Origin: DATJZH01 sp052146815
GTDB taxonomy: Bacteria; Actinomycetota; Actinomycetes; Streptosporangiales; Streptosporangiaceae
Direction of reading: 5' to 3'
Assembly (NCBI GenBank): GCA_052146815.1
Contig: JBKQMG010000197.1
Coordinates: forward strand, 1-64,000
Length of the DNA stretch: 64,000 bases
Below the pieces are notes generated by a model. That model was not told the DNA's origin and did not search any database. It saw nothing but the letters and a program-made list of their open reading frames with translations. A program made the position numbers and the translations under genes. Of the stretch, positions 52,893 to 61,891 are shown piece after piece; the stretch's first letter is position 1, and every line of letters starts with the position of its first letter.

Positions 52893-52943
52893 AGGCTCAG
52901 CGGGGGGTTCACCGGACTGCCGAGGTAGCTCACAGGGAGGCAC

Positions 52944-54140
52944 ATGCGCGCGATCGGGCACGCCCTCGTGATCACGGGCTCGATGACCTGGGCGATCACC
53001 TGGGCGCTCATTCTCGGCTTCACGCTGTCCGCGATCGTCCAGGCGGCGGTGCGCCGGTCGACGATCGTGCGCCTGCTCGGCGATGACCGCTGGCGGACCC
53101 TCGCCGTCGCGGCCGGCTTTGGCGTCGCGTCGTCGTCGTGCTCTTACGCCGCCGTGGCCCTCGCCCGCTCGCTCTTCCGCAAGGGCGCCACCTTCACCGC
53201 GGCGATGGCCTTCGAGATTGCCTCCACCAACCTGGTCGTCGAACTCGGCGTGATCCTGGCGCTGCTGATGGGCTGGCAGTTCACCGTCGCGGAGTTCACC
53301 GGCGGCCCGATCATGATCATCGTCGTGGCCCTGCTCTTCCGGGTGCGGCTGCGCGAGCGGCTGCTGCGCGGGGCCCGCGGCCAGGCGGCCCACGGGCTCA
53401 GCGGGTCGATGGAGGGCCACGCGGCGATGGACATGTCGGTGAGCGGGGAAGGCTCCCTCGGCCGCCGGCTTTTTTCCGCAGCCGGCTTCACCGCGGTCGC
53501 GCACGTGTTCGTGATGGAGTGGGCCGCCATCCTGCGTGACCTGGTCATCGGGCTGCTGATCGCCGGCGCCATCGCGGCCTGGGTGCCGGACAGCTTCTGG
53601 CGCGGGTTCTTCGCCACCGGCCACCCGCTGCTCGCCGGCCTCTGGGGACCGCTGATCGGGCCTGTCGTGGCCATGCTGAGCTTCGTCTGCTCCATCGGCA
53701 ACGTGCCGCTGGCCGCCGTGCTGTGGAAGGGCGGCATCAGCTTCGGCGGCGTCACCGCCTTCATCTTCGCCGATCTGCTGATCCTGCCGATCCTGAACAT
53801 CTACCGGAAGTACTACGGCGCCCGGATGGCCGCCTTCATCCTCGCGACGTTCTACGCCGCCATGGTGGTGGCCGGATATGCGGTCGAGCTGATCTTCGGC
53901 GGCCTTGGCCTCATTCCCAGCCGGGCGACGGCGCGGATCCCGTCCGGCGGCGTGTCCTGGAACTACACGACCTGGCTCAACATCATTTTCCTGCTGCTGG
54001 CGGCGATCCTGCTGGTCCGGTTCGCCCGGACCGGCGGCATCCCGATGCTGCGGATGATGGGCGGCTCGCCGGACGGCGATCACCCGCATGGCGACCAGGG
54101 CGGCGAGCATGGCGGTCACGCCGATATGCTGCAGCGATGA
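52944..54140 (+). CDS. UPF0718 (DUF318) membrane permease, YraQ/ArsP-like
   Basis: 398 residues from ATG 52944 (GGGAGG upstream). Eight to ten helices are visible. The family blocks RSTIVRLLGDDRWRTLAVAA, ASSSCSYAAVALARSLFRKG, AMAFEIASTNLVVELGVILA and later LSFVCSIGNVPLAAVLWKGG, with its conserved Cys, are intact. Relatives export organoarsenicals or other small molecules. The cytoplasmic loop near residue 160 is Met/His-containing (GHAAMDMSVSG), as is the His/Gly/Asp-rich tail (DGDHPHGDQGGEHGGH), so metal binding is plausible. Divergent from ssu. Confidence 0.87.
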   Translation: MRAIGHALVITGSMTWAITWALILGFTLSAIVQAAVRRSTIVRLLGDDRWRTLAVAAGFGVASSSCSYAAVALARSLFRKGATFTAAMAFEIASTNLVVELGVILALLMGWQFTVAEFTGGPIMIIVVALLFRVRLRERLLRGARGQAAHGLSGSMEGHAAMDMSVSGEGSLGRRLFSAAGFTAVAHVFVMEWAAILRDLVIGLLIAGAIAAWVPDSFWRGFFATGHPLLAGLWGPLIGPVVAMLSFVCSIGNVPLAAVLWKGGISFGGVTAFIFADLLILPILNIYRKYYGARMAAFILATFYAAMVVAGYAVELIFGGLGLIPSRATARIPSGGVSWNYTTWLNIIFLLLAAILLVRFARTGGIPMLRMMGGSPDGDHPHGDQGGEHGGHADMLQR

Positions 54141-54511
54141 TTCCGGAGGTCGAGCTCATCGTCCAGCTCCCGCGTGACAGCTCCGTCGATCAGCACCTGC
54201 GCGAGGAGACGCCGCCGAGCGTGCGCAGCGGCCGGGTCGTCGTCGAGCACCTGGCCGCCGGGGAAGACGGCCGGCTGGCTGAGCCGGCGGCGGCAGGGGA
54301 GATCGTGCTGTCTGTGCTCTCGCCCGAGGCGCTGCGCCGTGAGCCGGACGAGGTCAGGGGGGTGATCCGGCGGGCAGCCGGCACCGGCGGCCCGCTGATC
54401 GTGCGGGTCGAGGGGGCGGAGTACCTGCGCGAGGAGGAACTCACTGCCATTCTCGACGCCGCCGCCGAGACCCAGCGCATCGTGATCATGCGGATCATGG
54501 AAGGCGTCTGA
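54137..54511 (+). CDS. Small hypothetical protein coupled to the permease
   Basis: 124 residues from ATG 54137, overlapping the permease stop (ATGA). PEVELIVQLPRDSSVDQHLR, then GGPLIVRVEGAEYLREEELT and ILDAAAETQRIVIMRIMEGV, give an alternating strand/helix pattern. There is no membrane segment and no family I recognise. Tight coupling suggests it serves the permease, perhaps as a cytoplasmic accessory. Confidence 0.6.
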   Translation: MIPEVELIVQLPRDSSVDQHLREETPPSVRSGRVVVEHLAAGEDGRLAEPAAAGEIVLSVLSPEALRREPDEVRGVIRRAAGTGGPLIVRVEGAEYLREEELTAILDAAAETQRIVIMRIMEGV

Positions 54512-54629
54512 GCCGCCCATCGCGCTGGACGTCATCACGCTGGGCCATCCCCCGGGACGGCGGCCTGGTGGCCAGCCCGCCGGTCCGGGCGCCCTCCGCG
54601 TTGACTAGCAGCGCAGGGCGCCGGGCTCG

Positions 54630-57005
54630 CTAGGCGGCGACTGCCGCCCGAGCGGTGGCCGGCTCGAGCGCGGCGGCCAGCACCTCGCGGACGTCGCTGA
54701 CCGGCAGCACCGTCAGGGCGGCCCGCACCTTCTCCGGCACGTCCTCCAGGTCCGGCTCGTTGCGCTGGGGGATCAGCACCGTAGTGATCCCGGCGCGCTG
54801 GGCGGCCAGCAGCTTCTGCTTCAGGCCGCCGATCGGCAGCACCCGGCCGGTCAGCGACACTTCGCCGGTCATGGCCACGTCACTGCGGACGAGCCTGCCC
54901 GACAGCAGCGACGCCAGGGCCGTGGTCATGGTGACCCCGGCGCTCGGGCCGTCCTTCGGGACGGCACCGGCCGGCACGTGCACGGGCACGCCGCGCTCCT
55001 TCAGGTCGCCGACCGGCAGCTCGAGCTCCGCGCCGTGCGAGCGCAGGTAGGACAGCGCGATCTGCGCCGACTCCTTCATCACCTCGCCGAGCTGGCCGGT
55101 GAGCGTGACGCCGGTCGTGCCGGTCTCCGGATCGGCCAGCGAGGCCTCGATGAACAGCACGTCGCCGCCCGCACCGGTGACCGCCAGGCCGGTGGCGACG
55201 CCAGGCACCGCCGTCCGCTCCGACGACTCCGGCGTGTGCCGCGGGTGACCGAGGTAGCCCGTCAGGTCATCGGGTCCGACGGTGACCGGGAGCACCGCGG
55301 CGCCGGACTCCAGCTGAGCCGCGATCTTCCGCAGGGTCCGGCCGATGCCGCGCTCCAGCGAGCGCACGCCCGCCTCGCGGGTGTACTCCGCCGCCAGCCG
55401 CCGGAGTGCGTCGTCGGTGATGGTCACGTCGGCCGCCTCCAGCCCGGCCCGGTCGAGCTGGCGGGGCAGCAGGTGCATGCGGGCGATCGTGATCTTCTCG
55501 TCCTCGGTGTAGCCGTCGAGGCCGATGAGCTCCATCCGGTCCAGCAGCGGCTCCGGGATGGCCTCCGCCACGTTGGCCGTCGCGATGAACAGCACATCAG
55601 ACAGGTCGAGCTCGACTTCCAGGTAATGATCGCGGAAGGTGTGGTTCTGCGCGGGGTCGAGCACCTCGAGCAGCGCCGCCGTCGGGTCGCCCCGGTAGTC
55701 GGCGCCGAGCTTGTCGACCTCATCCAGCAGGATCACCGGGTTCATCGAGCCGGCCTCGCGGATGGCCCGCACGATCCGGCCCGGCAGCGCGCCCACGTAG
55801 GTGCGCCGGTGACCGCGGATCTCCGCCTCGTCCCGGACGCCGCCGAGGGCCACCCGGGCGAACTTGCGGCCCATGGCGCGGGCCACGGACTCGCCGAGCG
55901 AGGTCTTGCCGACGCCGGGCGGGCCGGCCAGCGCGAGGACCGCGCCGCTGCGACGGCCGCCGACCTGGGTCAGGCCCTTGTCCGCGCGGCGCTTGCGCAC
56001 GGCCAGGTACTCCACGATCCGGTCCTTGACGTCATCAAGGCCAGCGTGGTCGGCGTCCAGGATCGCCCGCGCGCCGTCGATGTCATAGGAGTCCTCGGTC
56101 CGGCTGTTCCACGGCATTTCCAGCACCGTGTCCAGCCAGGTCCGGATCCATCCGGCCTCGGGGGACTGATCCGACCCGCGCTCCAGCTTGGCGGCTTCCT
56201 TCAGCGCCGCCTCGGCCACCTTCTCCGGCAGGTCAGCCGCCTCGATCCGGGTCCGGTAGTCGTCCTCCTCCGAGGCCGGCGTACCGTCGAGCTCGGACAG
56301 CTCCTTGCGGATGGCGGCCAGCTGCTGGCGCAGCAGGAACTCGCGCTGCTGGCGCTCCATGCCCTCGCGGACGTCATTCTGGATCGTCTCGGCGACGTCG
56401 AGCTCAGCGAGCTGGTCGCGCGCCCACCCGGTCAGCAGCTGCAGGCGCTTCTCCGGGCTGATCGTCTCCAGCAGCTGGGCCCGCTGGGCGAGTGAGAGGT
56501 ACGTCGCGTAGCCGGCGCTGTCGGCCAGCGCGGACGGATCCGTGATGCGCTGCAGGACATCCACCACCTGCCATGCCCCGCGCTTTTGCAGGATGCTCGC
56601 CGCCAGGCCGCGGTACTCGCGCGCCAGTTCCTGCGCGCGCTCGCCGGCCGGCGGCTCTTCCGCCACGGTGCCTTCCACCCACAGGGCCGCGCCGGGGCCC
56701 ACGGTGCCCGTGCCGATGCGGACCCTGGCCAGGCCGCGGATCACCGCGGCGGGCTCGCCGCTCGGCAGCCGGCCGACCTGCTCGACCACGCCGAGCGTGC
56801 CCACCGGGGCATACTTCCCGTCCAGCCGGGGCACCAGCAGCACCCTCGGCTGGGAATCGGCGGCATCGGGTGCCGATGCCGACATCCGCGCCGCCTCGAT
56901 GGCAGCGCGCACCTCCGAGCCGGAGGTGTCAAGCGGGACGACCATGGTCGGCAGCACCACGGTGTCGTCCAGCGGCAGTACCGGCAGCGAGAGGTTGTCG
57001 CTCAT
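54630..57005 (-). CDS. lon: ATP-dependent protease La (Lon)
   Basis: 791 residues from ATG 57005. The N-terminal substrate domain starts LSLPVLPLDDTVVLPTMVVP. The AAA+ module has Walker A LAGPPGVGKTSLGESVARAM and Walker B PVILLDEVDKLGADYRGDPT. The Ser-Lys protease domain has catalytic Ser in VPKDGPSAGVTMTTALASLL and Lys in LPIGGLKQKLLAAQRAG. It degrades misfolded and regulatory proteins. A CTTG-N12-CAAG motif lies upstream. Confidence 0.96.
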   Translation of the reverse strand: MSDNLSLPVLPLDDTVVLPTMVVPLDTSGSEVRAAIEAARMSASAPDAADSQPRVLLVPRLDGKYAPVGTLGVVEQVGRLPSGEPAAVIRGLARVRIGTGTVGPGAALWVEGTVAEEPPAGERAQELAREYRGLAASILQKRGAWQVVDVLQRITDPSALADSAGYATYLSLAQRAQLLETISPEKRLQLLTGWARDQLAELDVAETIQNDVREGMERQQREFLLRQQLAAIRKELSELDGTPASEEDDYRTRIEAADLPEKVAEAALKEAAKLERGSDQSPEAGWIRTWLDTVLEMPWNSRTEDSYDIDGARAILDADHAGLDDVKDRIVEYLAVRKRRADKGLTQVGGRRSGAVLALAGPPGVGKTSLGESVARAMGRKFARVALGGVRDEAEIRGHRRTYVGALPGRIVRAIREAGSMNPVILLDEVDKLGADYRGDPTAALLEVLDPAQNHTFRDHYLEVELDLSDVLFIATANVAEAIPEPLLDRMELIGLDGYTEDEKITIARMHLLPRQLDRAGLEAADVTITDDALRRLAAEYTREAGVRSLERGIGRTLRKIAAQLESGAAVLPVTVGPDDLTGYLGHPRHTPESSERTAVPGVATGLAVTGAGGDVLFIEASLADPETGTTGVTLTGQLGEVMKESAQIALSYLRSHGAELELPVGDLKERGVPVHVPAGAVPKDGPSAGVTMTTALASLLSGRLVRSDVAMTGEVSLTGRVLPIGGLKQKLLAAQRAGITTVLIPQRNEPDLEDVPEKVRAALTVLPVSDVREVLAAALEPATARAAVAA

Positions 57006-57036
57006 ATCGAGTCACTCTTCCCTGAAGGGTTACTTA

Positions 57037-57056
57037 CTTGATTACACAGCTACAAG
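57037..57056. promoter_or_regulatory. CTTG-N12-CAAG motif upstream of lon
   Basis: CTTGATTACACAGCTACAAG (57037-57056) has CTTG/CAAG ends like the HAIR element (CTTGAGT-N7-ACTCAAG) bound by HspR, which represses lon in Streptomyces, but the inner bases match poorly and the length is one base short. It lies 32 bases before the lon start. Confidence 0.3.
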
Positions 57057-57290
57057 CAGGGAGCGCCGTGGTTTGTTTCCGGGCCGCGTTCGCGGTCAGC
57101 GGACACCGCCGATTACGGGTCCGAGCAGGGCGAGTCGGACAGACTCTGCTGGCCGCGGGCCGGTTCTCGGTAAGCTGAGCGACGGCACAGGAGGCCCTCC
57201 GGCCTCGATCGCAGCCGGTAACTGCGGTGCTGGTGCCAGCAGAGCGTCCGGGCGATGCCAGCGGCATGCGCGGGGCGAGGGGAGCGGGCC

Positions 57291-58595
57291 GTGCGGGCAT
57301 CAGGAGATCGCGCGCCGCTGAAGGTTGCCCTGCTCGGCTGCGGCGTCGTCGGCTCGGAGGTCTACCGGCTGCTGTCCGAGCAGTCCGCGGCGCTGGCGCC
57401 GCGGGTGGGAGTACCCCTGGAAGTGGCCGGCGTGGCCGTGCGCGACACCGGCCGCCAGCGCAACGTCACCGTCGATCCGGCGCTGCTGACCACCGACGCG
57501 ATGAGCCTGGCGACCCGGCCCGACGTCGACATCGTGGTGGAGCTCATCGGCGGTATCGAGCCGGCCGGGTCGCTGCTGCTGGCGGCGTTCAAAGCCGGCA
57601 AGTCAGTGGTCACCGCCAACAAGGCGCTGCTGGCCCAGGATGGTGCGATCCGCAGCGCCGCCCGGGCACACCGGGCCGATCTGTACCACGAGGCCGCCGT
57701 GGCGGGGGCGATTCCCCTGCTCCGGCCGCTGCGCGAGTCGCTGGCCGGGGACACCGTCAGCCGGGTGCTCGGCATCGTCAACGGGACGACGAACTACATC
57801 CTGGACCGGATGGATTCCTCCGGCGCGGACTTCGCCGACGCGCTGGCGGAGGCCCAGGCGCTCGGCTACGCCGAAGCGGACCCCACCGCCGACGTCGAGG
57901 GCTTCGACGCGGCAGCCAAGGCAGCCATCCTCGCCAGCCTGGCCTTCCACACTCAGGTCATCGCCTCGGACGTGCACCGCGAGGGCATCACCGCCATCAC
58001 GGCCGCGGACATCGACAGTGCCAGGGCCCTCGGCTGCGTGATCAAGCTGCTGGCGATCTGCGAGCGGTGCAACGGCGGCATCTCCGCGCGGGTGCACCCG
58101 GCTATGGTGCCGCGCAAGCACCCGCTGGCCGCGGTGCGCGAGGCCTACAACGCGGTGTTCGTCGAGGCCGAGTCGGCGGGCCGGCTGATGTTCTACGGCG
58201 CCGGCGCCGGCGGCAGGCCCACCGCGAGCGCCGTCCTCGGCGACATCGTCGCGGTGGCGCGCAACCTGATCACCGGGATCAGCGGCATGGACGCGAGTAC
58301 CTACGCCGAGCTTCCGGTGGTCCCGATCGGCGATGCGCTGACCCGCTACTACGTCGCGCTCGATGTCGCCGACCGGCCGGGCGTGCTCGCGCCGGTCGCT
58401 GATGCCTTCGCCCGGCGAGGCGTGTCGATCAAGGCGGTGCGCCAGGAAGGCCGGGGCGAGGATGCCAATCTCGTCATCGTGACGCACACCGCCCCCGAGG
58501 CCGCGCTGGCCGCGACGGTCGCCACCCTCGGCGAGATGGACGCGGTGCGCGCGGTCGACAGTGTCATCCGGGTCGAGGGCGAGGAGGGCGAGTGA
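57291..58595 (+). CDS. hom: Homoserine dehydrogenase
   Basis: 434 residues from GTG 57291 (GAGGGGAG upstream; ATG 57255 lacks a ribosome site). NAD(P)-binding LKVALLGCGVVGSEVYRLLS, substrate-binding ALAEAQALGYAEADPTADVE (conserved YAEADPT) and GFDAAAKAAILASLAFHTQV are present. The C-terminal ACT domain (YYVALDVADRPGVLAPVADA) provides threonine feedback. It reduces aspartate semialdehyde to homoserine. First gene of hom-thrC-thrB, overlapping thrC. Confidence 0.95.
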   Translation: MRASGDRAPLKVALLGCGVVGSEVYRLLSEQSAALAPRVGVPLEVAGVAVRDTGRQRNVTVDPALLTTDAMSLATRPDVDIVVELIGGIEPAGSLLLAAFKAGKSVVTANKALLAQDGAIRSAARAHRADLYHEAAVAGAIPLLRPLRESLAGDTVSRVLGIVNGTTNYILDRMDSSGADFADALAEAQALGYAEADPTADVEGFDAAAKAAILASLAFHTQVIASDVHREGITAITAADIDSARALGCVIKLLAICERCNGGISARVHPAMVPRKHPLAAVREAYNAVFVEAESAGRLMFYGAGAGGRPTASAVLGDIVAVARNLITGISGMDASTYAELPVVPIGDALTRYYVALDVADRPGVLAPVADAFARRGVSIKAVRQEGRGEDANLVIVTHTAPEAALAATVATLGEMDAVRAVDSVIRVEGEEGE

Positions 58596-59683
58596 GCCAT
58601 GGGACGGGCGTGTGCGGCGGTCCCGCCGCGCGGCGCCGGGACGGACTGATCGCGCGCTACCGCGACCGCCTGCCGGTGTCCCCGGACACGGCCGTGGTCA
58701 CGCTCGGCGAGGGCGGCACGCCGCTGCTGCCTGCGCCCGCGCTGTCGGCGATGACCGGATGCGACGTCTTCCTTAAGGTGGAGGGCGCTAACCCCACCGG
58801 CTCGTTCAAGGACCGCGGCATGACGGTGGCGGTCACCCTGGCCGCGGCCCGCGGCGCGACCACGGTGATGTGCGCGTCGACCGGCAACACCAGTGCGAGC
58901 GCGGCCGCTTACGCGGCGCGGGCGGGCCTCGCGTGCGCCGTCCTGGTCCCGCGCGGCAACATCGCGCTCGGCAAGCTGGCCCAGGCCCTGGTGCACGGCG
59001 CCCGGCTGATCCAGGTGGACGGCAACTTCGACGACTGCCTGGAACTCGTGCGCAAGCTCGCCGCCCGGTACCCGGTCGCCCTGGTCAACTCGGTGAACCC
59101 CGACCGGCTGCAGGGGCAGAAGACCGCGGCCTTCGAGATCGTCGATGCGCTCGGCGACGCCCCGGACGTGCACTGCCTGCCGGTCGGCAACGCGGGCAAC
59201 ATCTCCGCCTACTGGCTCGGTTACAGCGAGTACCGGCGCGACGGCCTGGCCGCCAGGGCGCCGAGGATGCTCGGCTACCAGGCCAGCGGCGCGGCCCCGA
59301 TCGTGACCGGCGCGCCGGTGCGCGAGCCCGCGACGATCGCCACCGCGATCCGGATCGGCAACCCCGCGTCCTGGCGCCTGGCGGAGGCGGCCCGCGACGA
59401 GTCGGGCGGCCTGATCGACTCGGTCACCGATGAGCAGATCCTGGCCGCCTACCGGCTGCTGGCTGACCGGGAAGGCGTATTCGGCGAGCCCGCGTCCGCC
59501 GCCGGGGTCGCCGGCCTGCTGCAGGCACGGGAGAACGGCCAGGTCGCCGCCGGAGCCATCGTGGTCTGCACGATCACCGGCAACGGGCTGAAAGATCCGG
59601 ACACGGCCGTGTCGGCCGTGCCCGCTGCCCGCACGATCGCGGCCGACGCTGAGGTGGCAGCTGCTGCGCTAGGGCTGGCATGA
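58592..59683 (+). CDS. thrC: Threonine synthase
   Basis: 363 residues from GTG 58592, overlapping the hom stop (GTGA). The PLP-Lys motif VEGANPTGSFKDRGMTVAVT, the GNTSASAAAYAARAGLACAV loop and the phosphate-binding region LPVGNAGNISAYWLGYSEYR match the short bacterial ThrC class. It converts O-phosphohomoserine to threonine. It ends by overlapping thrB (ATGA). Confidence 0.95.
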   Translation: MSHGTGVCGGPAARRRDGLIARYRDRLPVSPDTAVVTLGEGGTPLLPAPALSAMTGCDVFLKVEGANPTGSFKDRGMTVAVTLAAARGATTVMCASTGNTSASAAAYAARAGLACAVLVPRGNIALGKLAQALVHGARLIQVDGNFDDCLELVRKLAARYPVALVNSVNPDRLQGQKTAAFEIVDALGDAPDVHCLPVGNAGNISAYWLGYSEYRRDGLAARAPRMLGYQASGAAPIVTGAPVREPATIATAIRIGNPASWRLAEAARDESGGLIDSVTDEQILAAYRLLADREGVFGEPASAAGVAGLLQARENGQVAAGAIVVCTITGNGLKDPDTAVSAVPAARTIAADAEVAAAALGLA

Positions 59684-60639
59684 CGCCTCGCCGGGATCGG
59701 CCCGGTGCGCGGGCGGCGAGCTGGCCGCACGATCCCGTCACGGTGACCGTGCCGGCGACCAGCGCCAACCTCGGCCCCGGCTTCGACTCCCTGGGCCTGG
59801 CCCTGGCCTGCTATGACGTGGTCGAAGCGCGCGTGCGGCGCGCCGGGCTGGTCATCGAGGTGACCGGGCCGGGCCGGGAGCTAGCCGGGGCCGGCGAGGA
59901 CCATCTGGTCGTCCGGGCCATGCGGGCCGGGTTCGCCGCGCTGGGCGCCCAGCCGCCCGGCATCGGCCTGTGCTGCCGCAACTCGATCCCGCACGGCTTC
60001 GGGCTCGGATCGTCGGCCGCCGCGGTCACGGCCGGGCTGCTCGCGGCGCGAGCGCTCGTCGGCCCGGCCGCCGCGGCGGACCTGCCCGACGACGCGGTCC
60101 TGCGGCTGGCGGCTGAATTCGAAGGGCATCCCGATAACGCGGCCGCGTGCCTGGCCGGGGGCCTGACGATCTCCTGGCTGTCCCCCCGGGGCCCGAGGGC
60201 AGCCCGGCTGGAGCCGGCCGTGGACCTGCGGCCGGTGATCTGCCTGCCGCCCGCCCCGATGTCGACCACCGTGGCGCGGCAGGTCCTGCCGGCCTTGGTC
60301 TCGCATGCCGACGCCGCCGCCAACTCGGCCCGCGCCGCCCTGCTCGTCGCGGCGCTGACCACCGACCTCACCCTGCTGATGGACGCGACGCAGGACTTCC
60401 TGCACCAGTCCTACCGGGCCGCGGCAATGCCGGATACCGGCCGCCTGGTCGCCGCTCTGCGCGCCGCGGGCGTTCCCGCGGTGATCTCCGGCGCCGGTCC
60501 TTCCGTGCTCGCGCTGACGACTGCGGACCGGCCGCCGGGCCCCTCGGGCCTGGCCGCGATCGCCGCGGACGCGGTCAGCGGCTGGCAGCTGCTGCCCCTG
60601 GCGGTTGACCGGAGCGGGGCCGTCACCGGTCCTGGCTAG
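59680..60639 (+). CDS. thrB: Homoserine kinase
   Basis: 319 residues from ATG 59680. GHMP-kinase motifs: VTVTVPATSANLGPGFDSLG at the N-terminus, the ATP loop PHGFGLGSSAAAVTAGLLAA, EFEGHPDNAAACLAGGLTIS and the C-terminal VISGAGPSVLALT. It phosphorylates homoserine. The gene order hom-thrC-thrB is usual in actinobacteria. The stop overlaps the convergent Fe-S protein gene by four bases. Confidence 0.95.
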   Translation: MTPRRDRPGARAASWPHDPVTVTVPATSANLGPGFDSLGLALACYDVVEARVRRAGLVIEVTGPGRELAGAGEDHLVVRAMRAGFAALGAQPPGIGLCCRNSIPHGFGLGSSAAAVTAGLLAARALVGPAAAADLPDDAVLRLAAEFEGHPDNAAACLAGGLTISWLSPRGPRAARLEPAVDLRPVICLPPAPMSTTVARQVLPALVSHADAAANSARAALLVAALTTDLTLLMDATQDFLHQSYRAAAMPDTGRLVAALRAAGVPAVISGAGPSVLALTTADRPPGPSGLAAIAADAVSGWQLLPLAVDRSGAVTGPG

Positions 60640-61301
60640 CCCGGGCGGCCCAGCGGGCAGTCGCTGCAGATCCCCCCGCCCGGCACGCGGTAATACAGGC
60701 AGCAGGAGGCGCGGACGAACCCCAGGCCCGGTCCGGTCAGCTGGCCGGCGCCCCGCAGCGTCCCGGTCGCCAGCAGCAGTGCCGCCAGCTCGCGGGCCGG
60801 GGCCCTTAGCGGGGGGCGATACCGGGCCAGCTCGCCGAGCGCCCCGGCCATTGCGGAGGCGGCGTTCCCGCGCAGCAGCCCGGCCGCGATCTTGACGGGC
60901 ATGGCGCGGGCGAGCGGCTCGAGGTGCGCGCCGACCACCGTGTCGTAGATCAGCGCGGCCTGGCCGTGCGGGTCGGCCTGGTGCCAGCCGGACAGCTGCG
61001 CCAGGCCGAGCCGCAGCTGCGGCGTCGCGGCGATCCGCAGGGCGCCGAGGTCAGGCACGATCTGCCGCAGCAGCGCGCAGCCGAGTACCGGGGACCACAG
61101 CCGCGCGGCGTAGCCGAGGTGCATGATCGAGGCGGCCACTCTGCGCTCCGCGGTGCCCAGCCGGACCGCGGTGTCGGCGAGCAGCCCGGCCAGCGCGTCG
61201 CGGTAGAAGCGGTCGGGCTGCTGCCAGGACGGCCCGGCCGCGCCGCCGGCGAGCCGGAAGAACGGCCCGGCCGCCGCCGACTCGCCCAGCGCCGCCCGCA
61301 C
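60636..61301 (-). CDS. FhuF-like [2Fe-2S] protein (siderophore-iron reductase-like)
   Basis: 221 residues from GTG 61301; in-frame sequence further upstream has no usual start. The C-terminal FVRASCCLYYRVPGGGICSD followed by CPL is the CC-x10-C-x2-C [2Fe-2S] motif of FhuF ferric-siderophore reductases. The helical body (ERRVAASIMHLGYAARLWSP) is also typical. It probably releases iron from a siderophore by reduction. No siderophore transporter lies nearby. Confidence 0.8.
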   Translation of the reverse strand: MRAALGESAAAGPFFRLAGGAAGPSWQQPDRFYRDALAGLLADTAVRLGTAERRVAASIMHLGYAARLWSPVLGCALLRQIVPDLGALRIAATPQLRLGLAQLSGWHQADPHGQAALIYDTVVGAHLEPLARAMPVKIAAGLLRGNAASAMAGALGELARYRPPLRAPARELAALLLATGTLRGAGQLTGPGLGFVRASCCLYYRVPGGGICSDCPLGRPG

Positions 61302-61595
61302 CTGCGCCGGGCTGGCCGGCCGGGCGGTCAGATCGCCGCGCCCGCTGTCCGTCGTGACGCCCCCTTCTCGCAGTAGCAGCCCTCCTGGAGCCTCCGCCCC
61401 CGGATGTCAGTCTGCCGAATTCCAGTGGTCCCTGCTTTCGCATACCTCGCACTTCTGCGCATACTGCGCGCTTTGCCGAGCCCGGGGCGACCGCGGCGAT
61501 TGAGCGCTCCGGTCTCGGGATAGTGGGGCTGATAGGCGGGGGCACTGCGATGGTTTCCCCGGAGGGAGCGGACACCCACACTGCGGGAGGTCGCA

Positions 61596-61748
61596 ATGAC
61601 TGGTAATTCCGACGTTCTGGGCGGCCCGGAGCCGGATGAGGGCCGGACCGATGTGCTGGGCGGCGCGGATCGGGGACCCGAGGATGAGCTGGGCGGCCCG
61701 GAGCCAGACGAGGCAGGAACCGACCTGCTGGGCGGGGGCCGGTCCTAG
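61596..61748 (+). CDS. 50-residue acidic Gly/Asp repeat protein
   Basis: ATG 61596 with GGGAGG seven bases upstream, TAG at 61746-61748. The peptide is built from imperfect repeats with LGG cores: SDVLGGPEPDE, TDVLGGADRGPEDE, LGGPEPDE, TDLLGGG. It has no cysteine, no hydrophobic segment and strong negative charge. Repetition at protein level plus a good ribosome site support a real gene; the function and family are unknown. Confidence 0.65.
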   Translation: MTGNSDVLGGPEPDEGRTDVLGGADRGPEDELGGPEPDEAGTDLLGGGRS

Positions 61749-61891
61749 CTCTGCTGCTGCGGCGGGACGCGGCCGGGTGACGGCCCGGCCTGCCGCGCGG
61801 CCGGCCCGGGCATCCCGGCTACGATCGTTCACGCGGCCCGTCATGCTCGCGGTCCGGCGTCGCCGATCGGCAGCCGAGCCAGGAGCGGGCA

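Noticed and set aside
54978..56495. Plus-strand 505-codon frame inside lon
   Set aside because: Antisense mirror of Lon with no domain features; codon pattern follows the lon frame.
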